Below the pieces are notes generated by a model. That model saw only the letters and a list, made by a program, of their open reading frames with translations. It had not been told where the DNA came from and searched no databases. A DNA stretch of 64,000 nucleotides, taken from positions 434,001 through 498,000 of the forward strand of contig CP065006.1 of assembly GCA_016699695.1 (NCBI GenBank). The letters are read 5' to 3'. The translations under genes and the position numbers were made by a program. This DNA is from Bacteroidota bacterium. Lineage in GTDB: Bacteria > Bacteroidota > Bacteroidia > Bacteroidales > UBA10428. Shown here piece by piece: positions 1 to 9,007 of this stretch. The first letter of the stretch is position 1. Each line of letters begins with the position of its first letter.

Positions 1-86
1 ATGGCAAAGTAGAGCAACTCCCAAAACTCGAAGGAAAAAGGATGACCATTATGCTCTCGGCCAAACAAGTAAAAAAGAAGAATTAA
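1..86 (+). CDS. infC: Translation initiation factor IF-3, C-terminal fragment
   Basis: This is the last 28 codons of an open frame that enters from the left edge; the first complete codon starts at base 3 and the TAA is at 84-86. The readable tail includes LPKLEGKRMTIMLSAKQ, which matches the C-terminal beta-strand end of bacterial IF-3. IF-3 binds the 30S subunit and proofreads start-codon selection. The position directly upstream of rpmI and rplT is the conserved infC-rpmI-rplT order, which supports the call despite the short fragment. The promoter and N-terminus lie outside the window. Confidence 0.9.
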   Translation, partial: GKVEQLPKLEGKRMTIMLSAKQVKKKN

Positions 87-104
87 TTTTTTTAAATAGT
101 AGCT

Positions 105-302
105 ATGCCGAAAATGAAAACAAATTCCGGGGCTAAAAAGCGTTTTTCGCTTACCGGTTCTGGAAAAATTAAAAGAAAGCATGCTTTCAAAAGTCACATT
201 TTAACCAAGAAATCGACAAAGCGCAAGCGTAACCTTACCTACGATGGTCAGGTGCACAAAGCCGATGAGAAAAACGTGAAACTTTTGTTAGCGCTTAAGT
301 AA
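105..302 (+). CDS. rpmI: 50S ribosomal protein L35
   Basis: A 65-residue, strongly basic protein beginning MPKMKTNSGAKKRF, the typical L35 N-terminus, with the usual length of about 65 residues. L35 is a component of the large ribosomal subunit. It sits 18 bases after the infC stop and 89 bases before rplT, so the three genes are probably one operon. No alternative start is needed because the ATG at 105 gives the canonical N-terminus. Confidence 0.97.
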   Translation: MPKMKTNSGAKKRFSLTGSGKIKRKHAFKSHILTKKSTKRKRNLTYDGQVHKADEKNVKLLLALK

Positions 303-391
303 GCAATAATTAGTATTAACTGAGTGTTTTAGCTCCAAAGAGTTCTTCGGTAAAACGAACGAAACGCTAGACATTCCAAAAAAGTAGAAAA

Positions 392-736
392 ATGCCAAGG
401 TCAGTAAATGCAGTAGCCTCAAGAGCCAGAAGAAAGAAAATCTTAAGCCGCACCAGAGGTCAGTTTGGAAGAAGAAAAAATGTATGGACGGTTGCCAAAA
501 ACTCCTGGGAGAAAGGTCAACAATATGCCTACAGAGACAGAAGAAGTAAAAAACGTCTTTTCCGTGGTTTATGGATTCAGCGTATCAATGCTGGCGTAAG
601 ACAATACGATATGTCTTATTCTGTATTCATCGGAAAACTCAATAACGCCGGAATTGAGCTAAACCGCAAAGTGTTAGCCGATTTGGCGATGAATCATCCA
701 GCAGCTTTCGAGGCTGTGGTGAAAGCAGTGAAATAG
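392..736 (+). CDS. rplT: 50S ribosomal protein L20
   Basis: A 114-residue basic protein starting MPRSVNAVASRARRKKIL, followed by the characteristic RGQFGRRKNVWTVAK stretch. L20 binds 23S rRNA early in large-subunit assembly. In several bacteria it also represses translation of its own operon by binding the leader, but no L20-binding structure was identified here. The 89-base gap after rpmI has no other gene. The operon ends at a strong hairpin at 760. Confidence 0.97.
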   Translation: MPRSVNAVASRARRKKILSRTRGQFGRRKNVWTVAKNSWEKGQQYAYRDRRSKKRLFRGLWIQRINAGVRQYDMSYSVFIGKLNNAGIELNRKVLADLAMNHPAAFEAVVKAVK

Positions 737-759
737 TAAACCTGTTAATATATCATAAA

Positions 760-790
760 GGGAAGCAATTACTTGCTTCCCTTTTTTATT
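760..790 (+). terminator. Rho-independent terminator after rplT
   Basis: An 8-bp perfect stem, GGGAAGCA at 760-767 and TGCTTCCC at 774-781, encloses a 6-base loop and is followed by a T-rich run. It lies 24 bases after the rplT stop and closes the infC-rpmI-rplT operon. Confidence 0.88.
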
Positions 791-840
791 TTTACAAAAA
801 ATTAAATCGGATCTGCAATTAGCAAATAAATAAACTACTC

Positions 841-1563
841 ATGAATATTGCGCTTATTGGATATGGCAAGATGGGGAAAACCATCGAACGTATTGCTCTG
901 GAAAGAAAGCATAAAATTGTTTTAATTATCGACGAAAACAATGCTTCGGATTTAAACTCAGAAAATCTCAAAAAGGCTGATGTAGCTATCGACTTTTCAT
1001 TACCATCCAGTGCCTACAACAATATACTCACCTGTTTTTCTGCTGATGTACCCGTAGTGTGCGGTACTACCGGATGGCTCGAAAAGAAACAAGAGGTTAT
1101 TGAGCAAGCGAATAAAGAAAGAAAAACATTTTTCTACGCTTCAAATTATAGTATCGGCGTTAATGTCTTCTTTCAGTTAAACAAGTATCTGGCTTCGCTG
1201 ATGAATAAGGTGCAAGGCTATGAAGTAAGCATGGAAGAAATTCATCATATACACAAACTCGATGCTCCCAGCGGTACAGCCTTAAGCCTGGCCGAAGATA
1301 TCATTGACCAAATCGAATACAAAGAAAAATGGGTGTTAAATGAACCCTCTTCAAAAAAAACTGTAGGCATAAAGGCCATACGCAAAGGTGAAGTTCCAGG
1401 TACTCATAGTGTAAACTACCATTCAGAGGTAGATTTTATTCAAATTCAGCACGTTGCCCACAGCAGAGAAGGCTTTGCCATGGGAGCTGTGATGGCAGCA
1501 GAATATATAATAGGCAAAACTGGTTACCACACCATGGATAACCTTCTTCGTTTAGGTTACTGA
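841..1563 (+). CDS. dapB: 4-hydroxy-tetrahydrodipicolinate reductase
   Basis: DapB catalyses the NAD(P)H-dependent reduction in the diaminopimelate/lysine pathway, in the cytoplasm. The 240-residue protein starts with a Rossmann dinucleotide-binding motif, GYGKMGKT, at residues 7-14. It carries the family active-site signature EEIHHIHKLDAPSGTA around residues 132-147, with the catalytic His near 135 and Lys at 139. The loop VVCGTTGW near residue 72 is also typical. The length fits Bacteroidota DapB. lepB follows 25 bases later, so cotranscription with the signal peptidase genes is likely; dapB-lepB adjacency is common in this phylum. Confidence 0.96.
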   Translation: MNIALIGYGKMGKTIERIALERKHKIVLIIDENNASDLNSENLKKADVAIDFSLPSSAYNNILTCFSADVPVVCGTTGWLEKKQEVIEQANKERKTFFYASNYSIGVNVFFQLNKYLASLMNKVQGYEVSMEEIHHIHKLDAPSGTALSLAEDIIDQIEYKEKWVLNEPSSKKTVGIKAIRKGEVPGTHSVNYHSEVDFIQIQHVAHSREGFAMGAVMAAEYIIGKTGYHTMDNLLRLGY

Positions 1564-1588
1564 TTCTTCACATAACTGAAAAATCCGA

Positions 1589-2923
1589 ATGCCCCGACTC
1601 CTAAGCTTAGAGAAAAAAAAATTTACATTAAAAGCATTCCTGAAACTGCTTGTAAGTTCTATTATATATACTCTTTGGGTACTTTGGATTGAAAACTTAT
1701 GGTTACTCTTCGGAATAATCATTTTAGTAGATATTCATATCACACATTTTGTGCATTGGCGATTTTGGCGAAAAAAGCAAGAGAACGGACGATACAAAAC
1801 TTTAGGTGAGTTAATTGATGTGATTGTGCTGGCACTTTTTGTAACGCTTCTTTTTAAGTTGTTTTTTATTGAAATCTATTCCATTCCAACTTCATCGATG
1901 GAAAAAACCTTGCAGGTGGGCGATTATATTTTAGTGAACAAATTAAGCTATGGACCACGAATGCCTATAACCCCAATAGCTTTGCCAGGTTTTATCAATA
2001 GAATCTCCTCGAAAGAAGACCACAGCATTTATTGCAAAAAAATTCAACTCCCCTATAAGCGATTAAAGGGCTTTTCGAAAATTCAACATGAGGATATTAT
2101 TGTTTTTAATTACCCTATTGCTGATTCTGCTTTAAGCACAAACCCCAAAAGAATTTTTAGAAAAAAAGCCACCCAGACTGAATCGGTAACAGAATCTATT
2201 CCAATAGATAAACGCAAGAACTATATCAAACGGGTAATCGCCCTTCCGGGTGATACTTTACGAATTCATCATGGCTATGCGTTTGTGAACCAGGTAAGGG
2301 AAAGAAAGCATCCCAGTTACCAGTTTAATTACCAGGCTAAACCTCCAAAAAATGCAAATGTCGAAGCTATTTTCAGTTTGCTGGGCATCTCGAATTACGA
2401 TATCAGCCTGAACGAGTACAATGGAGTATATGAATTCCCCTTGACGCAAAAAATGTATCAAACTCTGATCGATTCGACCTATTTTAAAGCCATCACAAGG
2501 AGAGAAACTATTAATCCCGGAGAAACCGCAAAGCATATTTTTCCGTCTCAGAATAGCTTTCGCTGGACCGAAGATAATTTTGGTCCTTTATTCGTACCCT
2601 ACAAAGGAATGACCGTTTTTCTGGATGAAGATAATCTTGCTCTCTACCGGCGAATTATAGAGGTATATGAGAAAAATACCGTTCAGGAACAAAATAATTT
2701 AATTTACCTGAATGGTCATGTAAAACAAACCTATACCTTTAAGCTCAATTATTATTTTGTGATGGGCGACAACCGCCATAATTCGAACGATTCGAGATTT
2801 TGGGGATTTGTGCCTGAGGATCATATTATTGGAAAGGCTGCCATGATCTGGTTGTCAGTAGATCAAAATAAACCCTTCCCAAAAAATATTCAGCGCTACA
2901 GATTGTTGAAATGGATTGAATAG
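1589..2923 (+). CDS. lepB: Signal peptidase I, first of two tandem paralogs
   Basis: A 444-residue inner-membrane serine protease of family S26 that cleaves Sec/Tat signal peptides. Hydrophobic segments lie near residues 15-50 and 77-97. The catalytic Ser is S103 in PTSSMEKTL and the general-base Lys is K214 in NYIKRVIALPGD. The C-terminal box MGDNRHNSNDSRFWGFV confirms the family. Between the boxes there are long insertions, so the protein is much longer than E. coli LepB (324 residues), as is usual in Bacteroidota. The ATG at 1589 gives a short basic N-terminus before the first membrane segment. It is followed by a second paralog after 79 bases. Confidence 0.95.
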   Translation: MPRLLSLEKKKFTLKAFLKLLVSSIIYTLWVLWIENLWLLFGIIILVDIHITHFVHWRFWRKKQENGRYKTLGELIDVIVLALFVTLLFKLFFIEIYSIPTSSMEKTLQVGDYILVNKLSYGPRMPITPIALPGFINRISSKEDHSIYCKKIQLPYKRLKGFSKIQHEDIIVFNYPIADSALSTNPKRIFRKKATQTESVTESIPIDKRKNYIKRVIALPGDTLRIHHGYAFVNQVRERKHPSYQFNYQAKPPKNANVEAIFSLLGISNYDISLNEYNGVYEFPLTQKMYQTLIDSTYFKAITRRETINPGETAKHIFPSQNSFRWTEDNFGPLFVPYKGMTVFLDEDNLALYRRIIEVYEKNTVQEQNNLIYLNGHVKQTYTFKLNYYFVMGDNRHNSNDSRFWGFVPEDHIIGKAAMIWLSVDQNKPFPKNIQRYRLLKWIE

Positions 2924-3002
2924 TACACCATGAAGAATTAAAATTACCTGCAACTGAATGCTCATTTCAAAACAACAAATTATTTAATACACTCAAGATA
3001 GA

Positions 3003-4406
3003 ATGAAAGATTTTTTTAACCAATTCGATCGAAAAACAAAAATCAGAGGTGGTTTTGCTATCCTGGTATATTTACTATGGGTAATATGGCTGGGTAACTA
3101 CTTTTTCCTTGTAGGACTTGCAGTAGTTTTTGACATGTATTTCACGAAAAAAGTAAACTGGAGCCCCTGGAAAAAACGCGAAGGCAAAAATCCGGCCCTT
3201 GTAGAATGGCTTGATGCTCTCATTTTTGCAGTAATTGCTGTAACGATTATTAACATTTTCCTGTTTCAGAATTATAAGATCCCAACCGGCTCCATGGAAA
3301 AATCGCTGCAGATTGGTGATCATCTCTATGTAAGTAAAGTGGCTTACGGGCCAAGAATTCCTAATACACCCATTGCGCTTCCTTTTATGCAGCATACCAT
3401 TCCGGGTACCCAGAAAAAATCTTACATCGATTGGCCCTCGTGGGACTATAAACGACTAAAAGGATTTTCGAAGGTAAAGCGCTTTGATCCGGTAGTATTT
3501 AATTTTCCTGCCGGAGATACAGTTTGCATCGAGCAACAAAACGTAAGTTACTATTCCATTGTACGTGATCGGATGGTTGAGTTGAAATCGAGCGATGCTC
3601 AAAACAATCAACCTGCCAAAACCGACCAGCAATATTATGCCCAGGCCCGAAGCGAAGTATGGAAACACTTTACCATTGTAGTGCGTCCGGTTGACAAAAA
3701 AGATAACTATATTAAAAGGTGTGTGGCAATCGCAGGCGATACCCTGCAAATTATCGACGGAGTAGTTTATATCAACGGAGATAAAGAACCAGATACCGAA
3801 GGCCGACAATTTGCTTATAACATTTACACCAATGGAAAGCCGCTCAATAAAAGAACGCTCAATAAATTGGGAGTATATTCCGAAGACCTTAGCCGACAAA
3901 ATAACGAAGTGTATTATCATGTTCCCCTGACAGATAAAATGAAAGCTGAAGTAGAAACTTACCGTAATGTTGTAGCTGTTGAACGCTTTAATTCGCAAGA
4001 CTTCTTTCCGAATTACAACATCTTTCCACAGAACCCGCAATATAACTGGACACTCGACAACTTTGGTCCGCTTTATATACCAGCCAAAGGTTCTACCGTT
4101 GAACTAAACCTACAAAACCTACCCTTGTACGATTGGGTTATCAGGCAATACGAAAAGAATGATCTGACTGTAACTGACAGCACCATTTATATCAACGGCC
4201 AACCTGCTACCAGCTATACTTTTAAAATGGACTATTACTGGATGATGGGAGATAACCGCAACAACAGTCTCGATTCGCGCTATTGGGGTTTTGTGCCGGA
4301 GGACCATATCATTGGCCGTCCGCGATTTATTTGGTTATCGGTGCACAAAGAGAAGAATTTCCCTGCCAACATCCAGATTAAGCGTATGTTTAGACCAATT
4401 CATTAA
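3003..4406 (+). CDS. lepB: Signal peptidase I, second tandem paralog
   Basis: A 467-residue paralog of the preceding gene with the same plan: N-terminal membrane segments (about 16-46 and 70-90), catalytic S97 in IPTGSMEKSL, Lys K238 in NYIKRCVAIAGD, and box E MGDNRNNSLDSRYWGFV near the C-terminus. Both active-site residues are present, so both copies should be catalytically competent. The middle insertion differs strongly from the first copy, which suggests different substrate preference or an old duplication. A hairpin terminator follows at 4450, closing dapB-lepB-lepB. Confidence 0.95.
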   Translation: MKDFFNQFDRKTKIRGGFAILVYLLWVIWLGNYFFLVGLAVVFDMYFTKKVNWSPWKKREGKNPALVEWLDALIFAVIAVTIINIFLFQNYKIPTGSMEKSLQIGDHLYVSKVAYGPRIPNTPIALPFMQHTIPGTQKKSYIDWPSWDYKRLKGFSKVKRFDPVVFNFPAGDTVCIEQQNVSYYSIVRDRMVELKSSDAQNNQPAKTDQQYYAQARSEVWKHFTIVVRPVDKKDNYIKRCVAIAGDTLQIIDGVVYINGDKEPDTEGRQFAYNIYTNGKPLNKRTLNKLGVYSEDLSRQNNEVYYHVPLTDKMKAEVETYRNVVAVERFNSQDFFPNYNIFPQNPQYNWTLDNFGPLYIPAKGSTVELNLQNLPLYDWVIRQYEKNDLTVTDSTIYINGQPATSYTFKMDYYWMMGDNRNNSLDSRYWGFVPEDHIIGRPRFIWLSVHKEKNFPANIQIKRMFRPIH

Positions 4407-4449
4407 TTAAACGAAATATATTAGTTTCAAACTAAGAATTAAGAATAAT

Positions 4450-4477
4450 ACCCGGGGGAGGTACCTCCCGGGTTTTT
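4450..4477 (+). terminator. Rho-independent terminator after the second lepB
   Basis: ACCCGGG at 4450-4456 pairs with CCCGGGT at 4467-4473, with further pairing possible inside the loop, followed by five T residues. It lies 44 bases after the lepB stop. Confidence 0.85.
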
Positions 4478-4658
4478 CATTCGCATACTTCACAACTATA
4501 AAATATTTGTGCTTTAATGATTTTTAAGAAGCAAATGGTAAATAGTACAGAGTGTTGAAAATAGATGACCTAGTAAAAAAAAACAACTTTTATCATCTAA
4601 GCTGTAAACGAAATATACTTACTTTCAGGCGCTTTTTGCCAAAACAAATACACAACAG

Positions 4659-5486
4659 ATGCACCAGATTTTACACAAAGAATACCTTTCTGAAAAGGTA
4701 GTGAAATTCGAAATCTTAGCACCACAAATAGCTAAAAAACGCATGGCCGGTCATTTTGTTATTGTGAAGATTGGCCAAAAAGGTGAAAGGATTCCGCTAA
4801 CCATATCGTCGGCCAATTTAAATACGGGCACCATTACACTGATTGTTCAAAAAGTTGGAGTCACCAGCCATAAGCTGGCTATGCTCGAAATAGACGATTA
4901 CATTACCGATATAGTAGGTCCCCTTGGGCAACCAACACACATAGAGAATTTTGGCACTGTGCTATGTGCAGGGGGCGGTGTGGGTGTAGCTCCTTTATTG
5001 CCCATTGTGGAGGAGTTGAAGAAAAAAGGCAACAGAGTTATCACCGTGCTCGCAGCCCGATCAAAAGACCTTGTAATACTTGAAAAAGAAATACGCGCCT
5101 CTTCCGATCAGGTAATTATCATGACCGACGATGGAAGCTATGGCAAAAAAGGTCTGGTTACTAATGGTATGGAAGAAGTAATATTGAACCAAAAAATAGA
5201 CCTTGCCATTACCATTGGCCCTGCCATTATGATGAAGTTCACAAGCCTTCTAACTAAAAAATATATCATTCCAACCCTGGCTAGTTTAAACAGCATTATG
5301 GTCGATGGCACCGGAATGTGCGGTGCCTGCAGGGTGTCGGTAAGTAATAAAACAAAATTTGTATGTGTCGATGGGCCTGAATTTGATGCACACCAGATCG
5401 ATTTCGACGAACTACTTATGCGTTTGGGTGGATACCAGGAAGATGAGATGAAGGCCTTAGATTCTTATTCGAAACTGAATAATTAA
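4659..5486 (+). CDS. nfnA: NfnA-like FAD/NAD-binding [2Fe-2S] subunit of ferredoxin:NADP+ transhydrogenase
   Basis: A 275-residue member of the ferredoxin-NADP reductase/dihydroorotate dehydrogenase electron-transfer family. The N-terminal half is an FAD-binding barrel with RIPLTISSANL. The middle is a nucleotide-binding fold with GTVLCAGGGVGVAPLLPI near residue 100. The C-terminal Cys cluster GTGMCGACRVSV...CVDGPEFD would hold a [2Fe-2S] centre. With the next gene it fits NfnAB, which bifurcates electrons between NADPH, NAD+ and ferredoxin in anaerobes. The gene pair is separated by 4 bases. A sulfide dehydrogenase (SudAB) role for the same family cannot be excluded by sequence alone. Confidence 0.85.
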   Translation: MHQILHKEYLSEKVVKFEILAPQIAKKRMAGHFVIVKIGQKGERIPLTISSANLNTGTITLIVQKVGVTSHKLAMLEIDDYITDIVGPLGQPTHIENFGTVLCAGGGVGVAPLLPIVEELKKKGNRVITVLAARSKDLVILEKEIRASSDQVIIMTDDGSYGKKGLVTNGMEEVILNQKIDLAITIGPAIMMKFTSLLTKKYIIPTLASLNSIMVDGTGMCGACRVSVSNKTKFVCVDGPEFDAHQIDFDELLMRLGGYQEDEMKALDSYSKLNN

Positions 5487-5490
5487 AAAT

Positions 5491-6957
5491 ATGACAGTGG
5501 TCCAAAACTCGAATTCTGGTCGCAATGAACACTGGAGAGTTGAATTACGCGAAAATATCAAAGCAAAAGAACGCAGTGCTATCGAAAGAGTAAAAATGCC
5601 CGAAGCAGAAGCACTCACCCGCATAAAAAGCAATGTGGAAGTGAATAGCGGTATTTCGCGCCAACAGGCTCAGCAAGAGGCCAAGCGCTGCCTCGATTGT
5701 GCTACTCCAACTTGTATCGATGGTTGCCCTGTTGGTATTGACATACCTGGTTTTATCAAACACATCGAAGCTGGCAACATGGAAGAGGCTGTTCGCACTA
5801 TGAAAAGAACCAATACTTTTCCGGCAGTATGCGGCCGTGTTTGTCCGCAGGAAGTACAATGCGAGGCAAAATGCACTTATGTTAAAATAAAAAAACCACC
5901 CGTAGCAATAGGTTACCTTGAACGCTACATTGCCGATTTCGAGATAGAAAGCTGCAGCACATTTTTACCACGGATAAAACCAGCCAATAACATAAAAGTT
6001 GCGGTGGTAGGATCAGGGCCAGCCGGAATGGCGGCTGCAAGTGACCTGGCAAAAAACGGATACGATGTAACAGTATTTGAAGCACTGCACGATTTTGGTG
6101 GTGTGCTTCGTTATGGGATACCCGAATTCAGACTGCCCAACTATATTATCGACAGAGAAGTAAACCTGCTTAAACAGATGGGAGTGAAATTTGAAAAGAA
6201 TTTCATTGTAGGCAAAACAGCCTCTTTCGACGATTTAAAGGAGGAAGGATATCGTGGATTCTTTGTGGGAAGCGGAGCCGGCTTACCTAACTTTATGAAT
6301 ATCCCGGGAGAAAACTACAATGGTATACTATCAGCCAACGAATACCTAACCCGTGTTAACCTCATGGGAGCCAATCAGCCTGGATATGATACCCCAGTAT
6401 TAAAAGGCACCAATGTAGCAGTTATCGGAGGCGGAAATACAGCAATGGATTCGGTACGTACCGCCCGTAGAATGGGAGCTAAAAGAGCCATGATAATTTA
6501 CCGTCGTTCGCTCGATGAAATGCCCGCCCGTAAAGAAGAAATTACTCATGCCATCGAAGAAGGTGTTGAAATACATACGCTCACTAATCCTGTGGAATAT
6601 CTGGCCGATTCGCAAGGACGTGTTAACAGGATGATTGTACAAAAAATGGAACTGGGCGAACCCGACAGCTCAGGACGTAGAAAACCTGTCGCCATAGCCG
6701 GATCGGAATACAGCATTGATGTGGACCTGGTAATTGTAAGTGTGGGAGTATCGCCAAATCCAATAATCGCGCAGAGCACACCAGAACTGAAAGTTTCGAA
6801 GTGGGGAACCATTGAGGTAGACAATGCCACCATGAAATCGAACCTGCCCGGTATTTTTGCGGGAGGTGATATTGTTCGGGGTGGCGCCACGGTGATACTT
6901 GCAATGGGCGATGGCCGTAAGGCAGCCAAAGCTATGGATACATACTTAAAAATATAA
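5491..6957 (+). CDS. nfnB: NfnB-like flavoprotein (glutamate synthase small-subunit family)
   Basis: A 488-residue protein of the GltD family. The N-terminal region has two [4Fe-4S] Cys sets, CLDCATPTCIDGCPVGID near residue 67 and VCGRVCPQEVQCEAKC near residue 112. Then come two dinucleotide-binding folds, VAVVGSGPAGMAAASDLA (FAD, near 170) and VAVIGGGNTAMDSVRTA (NADPH, near 310). The C-terminal GGDIVRGGATVILAMGDGRK is the FAD-closing motif. Length and partner match Thermotoga-type NfnB (GltA-like) rather than a true glutamate synthase, because no large glutamate synthase subunit gene is nearby. Expected role: cytoplasmic redox balancing between NADH, NADPH and ferredoxin. Confidence 0.87.
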   Translation: MTVVQNSNSGRNEHWRVELRENIKAKERSAIERVKMPEAEALTRIKSNVEVNSGISRQQAQQEAKRCLDCATPTCIDGCPVGIDIPGFIKHIEAGNMEEAVRTMKRTNTFPAVCGRVCPQEVQCEAKCTYVKIKKPPVAIGYLERYIADFEIESCSTFLPRIKPANNIKVAVVGSGPAGMAAASDLAKNGYDVTVFEALHDFGGVLRYGIPEFRLPNYIIDREVNLLKQMGVKFEKNFIVGKTASFDDLKEEGYRGFFVGSGAGLPNFMNIPGENYNGILSANEYLTRVNLMGANQPGYDTPVLKGTNVAVIGGGNTAMDSVRTARRMGAKRAMIIYRRSLDEMPARKEEITHAIEEGVEIHTLTNPVEYLADSQGRVNRMIVQKMELGEPDSSGRRKPVAIAGSEYSIDVDLVIVSVGVSPNPIIAQSTPELKVSKWGTIEVDNATMKSNLPGIFAGGDIVRGGATVILAMGDGRKAAKAMDTYLKI

Positions 6958-7096
6958 GCTGTGTGCTCCTTTCTTGGTGTTCCAACTGGTTCGTCGCACA
7001 AATCTTGTAGAAGTGTAAAACGCTTGAGTTCGTATTTAAAAAATCGATATGTATCATTAATTAATAGGTAATGCTGGGTAATGTAACTCATTATAC

Positions 7097-7104
7097 TATT
7101 TTTG
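7097..7104 (+). promoter_or_regulatory. Bacteroidota -7 promoter element for the DedA gene
   Basis: TATTTTTG matches the TAnnTTTG consensus of the primary sigma factor in this phylum. It is 15 bases upstream of the ATG at 7120, which predicts a very short 5' leader. No convincing -33 TTTG element was seen. Confidence 0.55.
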
Positions 7105-7119
7105 CCCAAAATTTTTACT

Positions 7120-7746
7120 ATGCACGACTTATTTAACCTCGTAATTGACTGGTACAAAGAAAATCTTAACTACGGCACCATCACATTGCTCATGGCAGTC
7201 GAAAGTTCATTTGTTCCTCTTCCTTCAGAATTGGTAATTCCACCAGCAGCATATCTGGCACATCAGGGCAAATTAAGTATGTCGTTAATAATACTTTTTT
7301 CGACCATTGGTTGTGTAATTGGTGCAATGTTTAATTATATTTTGTCTATCACTGTTGGACGGAAAGTGATCTATGCGCTGGCAAATTCAAAGTGGGCACG
7401 AGTTTTTTTTATTAATCAGCATAAGCTCGAAAATGCCGAAGCCTATTTCAACAAAAATGGTAATACTTCCACTTTTATTGGTCGACTAATACCTGGTATA
7501 CGGCATCTGATTTCCATTCCGGCAGGTCTTTCGAAAATGAATGTAAAGAATTTTATTCTGTATACCTTTGCAGGTTCCGCTATCTGGAATACTACACTGG
7601 CTCTAATGAGCTATTTCCTAATCGATAAATGGGAAGTTTATTTCAGAGAAATAACCTATGGTTTTATTATTTTAGGCGCTGGATTTATTGCCTATCTTAT
7701 TTACAAAGCAGTAAAAAGAAACAATAAGAATAACGGTTCGAAATAA
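7120..7746 (+). CDS. DedA family membrane protein
   Basis: A 208-residue polytopic inner-membrane protein of the DedA/SNARE-associated family, some members of which flip phospholipids or undecaprenyl phosphate. The N-terminal motif ESSFVPLPSELVIPPAAYLA and the later FIGRLIPGIRHLISIPAGLSKM are the two conserved reentrant-loop signatures, with the family Arg residues present. The frame can be extended to a TTG at 7102, but the ATG at 7120 is preferred because the -7 element ends at 7104. It begins 162 bases after nfnB and has its own promoter, so it is probably a separate unit. Confidence 0.92.
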   Translation: MHDLFNLVIDWYKENLNYGTITLLMAVESSFVPLPSELVIPPAAYLAHQGKLSMSLIILFSTIGCVIGAMFNYILSITVGRKVIYALANSKWARVFFINQHKLENAEAYFNKNGNTSTFIGRLIPGIRHLISIPAGLSKMNVKNFILYTFAGSAIWNTTLALMSYFLIDKWEVYFREITYGFIILGAGFIAYLIYKAVKRNNKNNGSK

Positions 7747-7801
7747 TTTGTTTTAGGGCAGCCCTTTTTGCTTTTGGTAATGATATAACCACTCCACCTT
7801 C

Positions 7802-9007
7802 ATGAGGATTCTATATTATCATTGTTTTGCTGGAATTAGCGGAGATATGAACCTGGCAGCTATGATGGATCTGGGTGTGCCACTGGAATATTTAATAACT
7901 GAGCTTAAAAAGATAAAGCTAGATGGCTATACCATTCTTACTTCTCAAGATGAAAGGATGGGGATATCCGGAACCAAGGTAGTGATTAACCTCACACCTA
8001 AAAAAAATCATACTATACTTTCACAGCAACATCATGAGCATCGTAACTATGCTGATATAAAAAAATTGATCTCCGAATCGGAACTCGATGGGAAAGTAAA
8101 ACAAACAAGCTTACAAATTTTTGAGAAAATAGCTGTTGCGGAAGCTAAAATCCACAACAAACCAGTGGACATCATTCATTTTCATGAAGTTGGTGCTATC
8201 GATTCAATTATCGATGTGGTTGGGGCAGCCATTTGTTACCATTTTATTGCCCCAGACAAAGTGCTTTGTTCCACCATAGAGCTGGGAGGTGGCATGGTAA
8301 ATTGTGCCCACGGAACATTCCCTGTACCCGCTCCTGCTACGGCTGAAATTCTTGCTGAAAAACCTGTTCGGCTTGGAACTGTGCAGGTTGAAACCACTAC
8401 ACCTACCGGTGCTGCTATTCTTGCAAGCCTGGTAGTTGAATATACCGACCAAATCGAATTTCGGTTATCGAAAACGGCTTATGGTATTGGCCACCGAAAG
8501 ATGAAAATCCCTAATGTTCTAAGGGTTCATCTTGCCGAAAGCACCGAAAATGATGATCTGCAGATGGCTTCGGCAATAATTATCGAAACCAACATCGACG
8601 ACATGCCCGCCGAGCATTTTGAATATCTTATCGATTTATTAATGGCAGCCGGGGCACAGGATGTTTATTTAACCCCGGTGATTATGAAAAAATCGCGGCC
8701 TGCAACAAAAATTAGCGTTTTGTGTGCTGCCGGCGAGCAGGAAGAACTGGGCCGGATACTTCTTACAGAAAGCAGTTCACTTGGAATACGCAGCTACCGG
8801 GTAGAAAAAAGTATGCTTCGGCGTCAGGTGGTAAGGGTAAGCACCATTTATGGTAACATCGATGTAAAACTCGGATGGATGGGAAACAAACTTTTAAAAA
8901 CAAAGCCCGAATTCGACCAGTGTCGGGCAGCCGCTCAACAACACAAAGTACCATTAAACCTTGTTATTAAAGAGGTTCAGAAAGAAATACAGAAAATTGA
9001 ATTATGA
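7802..9007 (+). CDS. larC: Nickel-pincer cofactor biosynthesis protein LarC (nickel insertase)
   Basis: LarC inserts nickel into the bis-thiocarboxylated pyridinium mononucleotide to finish the nickel-pincer nucleotide cofactor of lactate racemase (LarA) and its homologs. The 401-residue protein opens with YYHCFAGISGDMNLAAMMDLG. It carries a His-rich segment QQHHEHRNYADI near residue 75 and the HFHEVGAIDSIIDVVG motif near 127. The C-terminal LarC2 part contains ETNIDDMPAEHFEYL near 260. In Lactiplantibacillus, LarC is made from two frames by programmed frameshifting; here it is one continuous frame. The stop overlaps the larB start by 4 bases (ATGA), indicating translational coupling. No larE or larA is in the window. 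Confidence 0.93.
   Translation: MRILYYHCFAGISGDMNLAAMMDLGVPLEYLITELKKIKLDGYTILTSQDERMGISGTKVVINLTPKKNHTILSQQHHEHRNYADIKKLISESELDGKVKQTSLQIFEKIAVAEAKIHNKPVDIIHFHEVGAIDSIIDVVGAAICYHFIAPDKVLCSTIELGGGMVNCAHGTFPVPAPATAEILAEKPVRLGTVQVETTTPTGAAILASLVVEYTDQIEFRLSKTAYGIGHRKMKIPNVLRVHLAESTENDDLQMASAIIIETNIDDMPAEHFEYLIDLLMAAGAQDVYLTPVIMKKSRPATKISVLCAAGEQEELGRILLTESSSLGIRSYRVEKSMLRRQVVRVSTIYGNIDVKLGWMGNKLLKTKPEFDQCRAAAQQHKVPLNLVIKEVQKEIQKIEL

Noticed and set aside
6546..7157. A 203-codon - strand frame overlapping nfnB and the DedA start
   Set aside because: It is antisense to strongly conserved nfnB motifs and shows no recognisable features.
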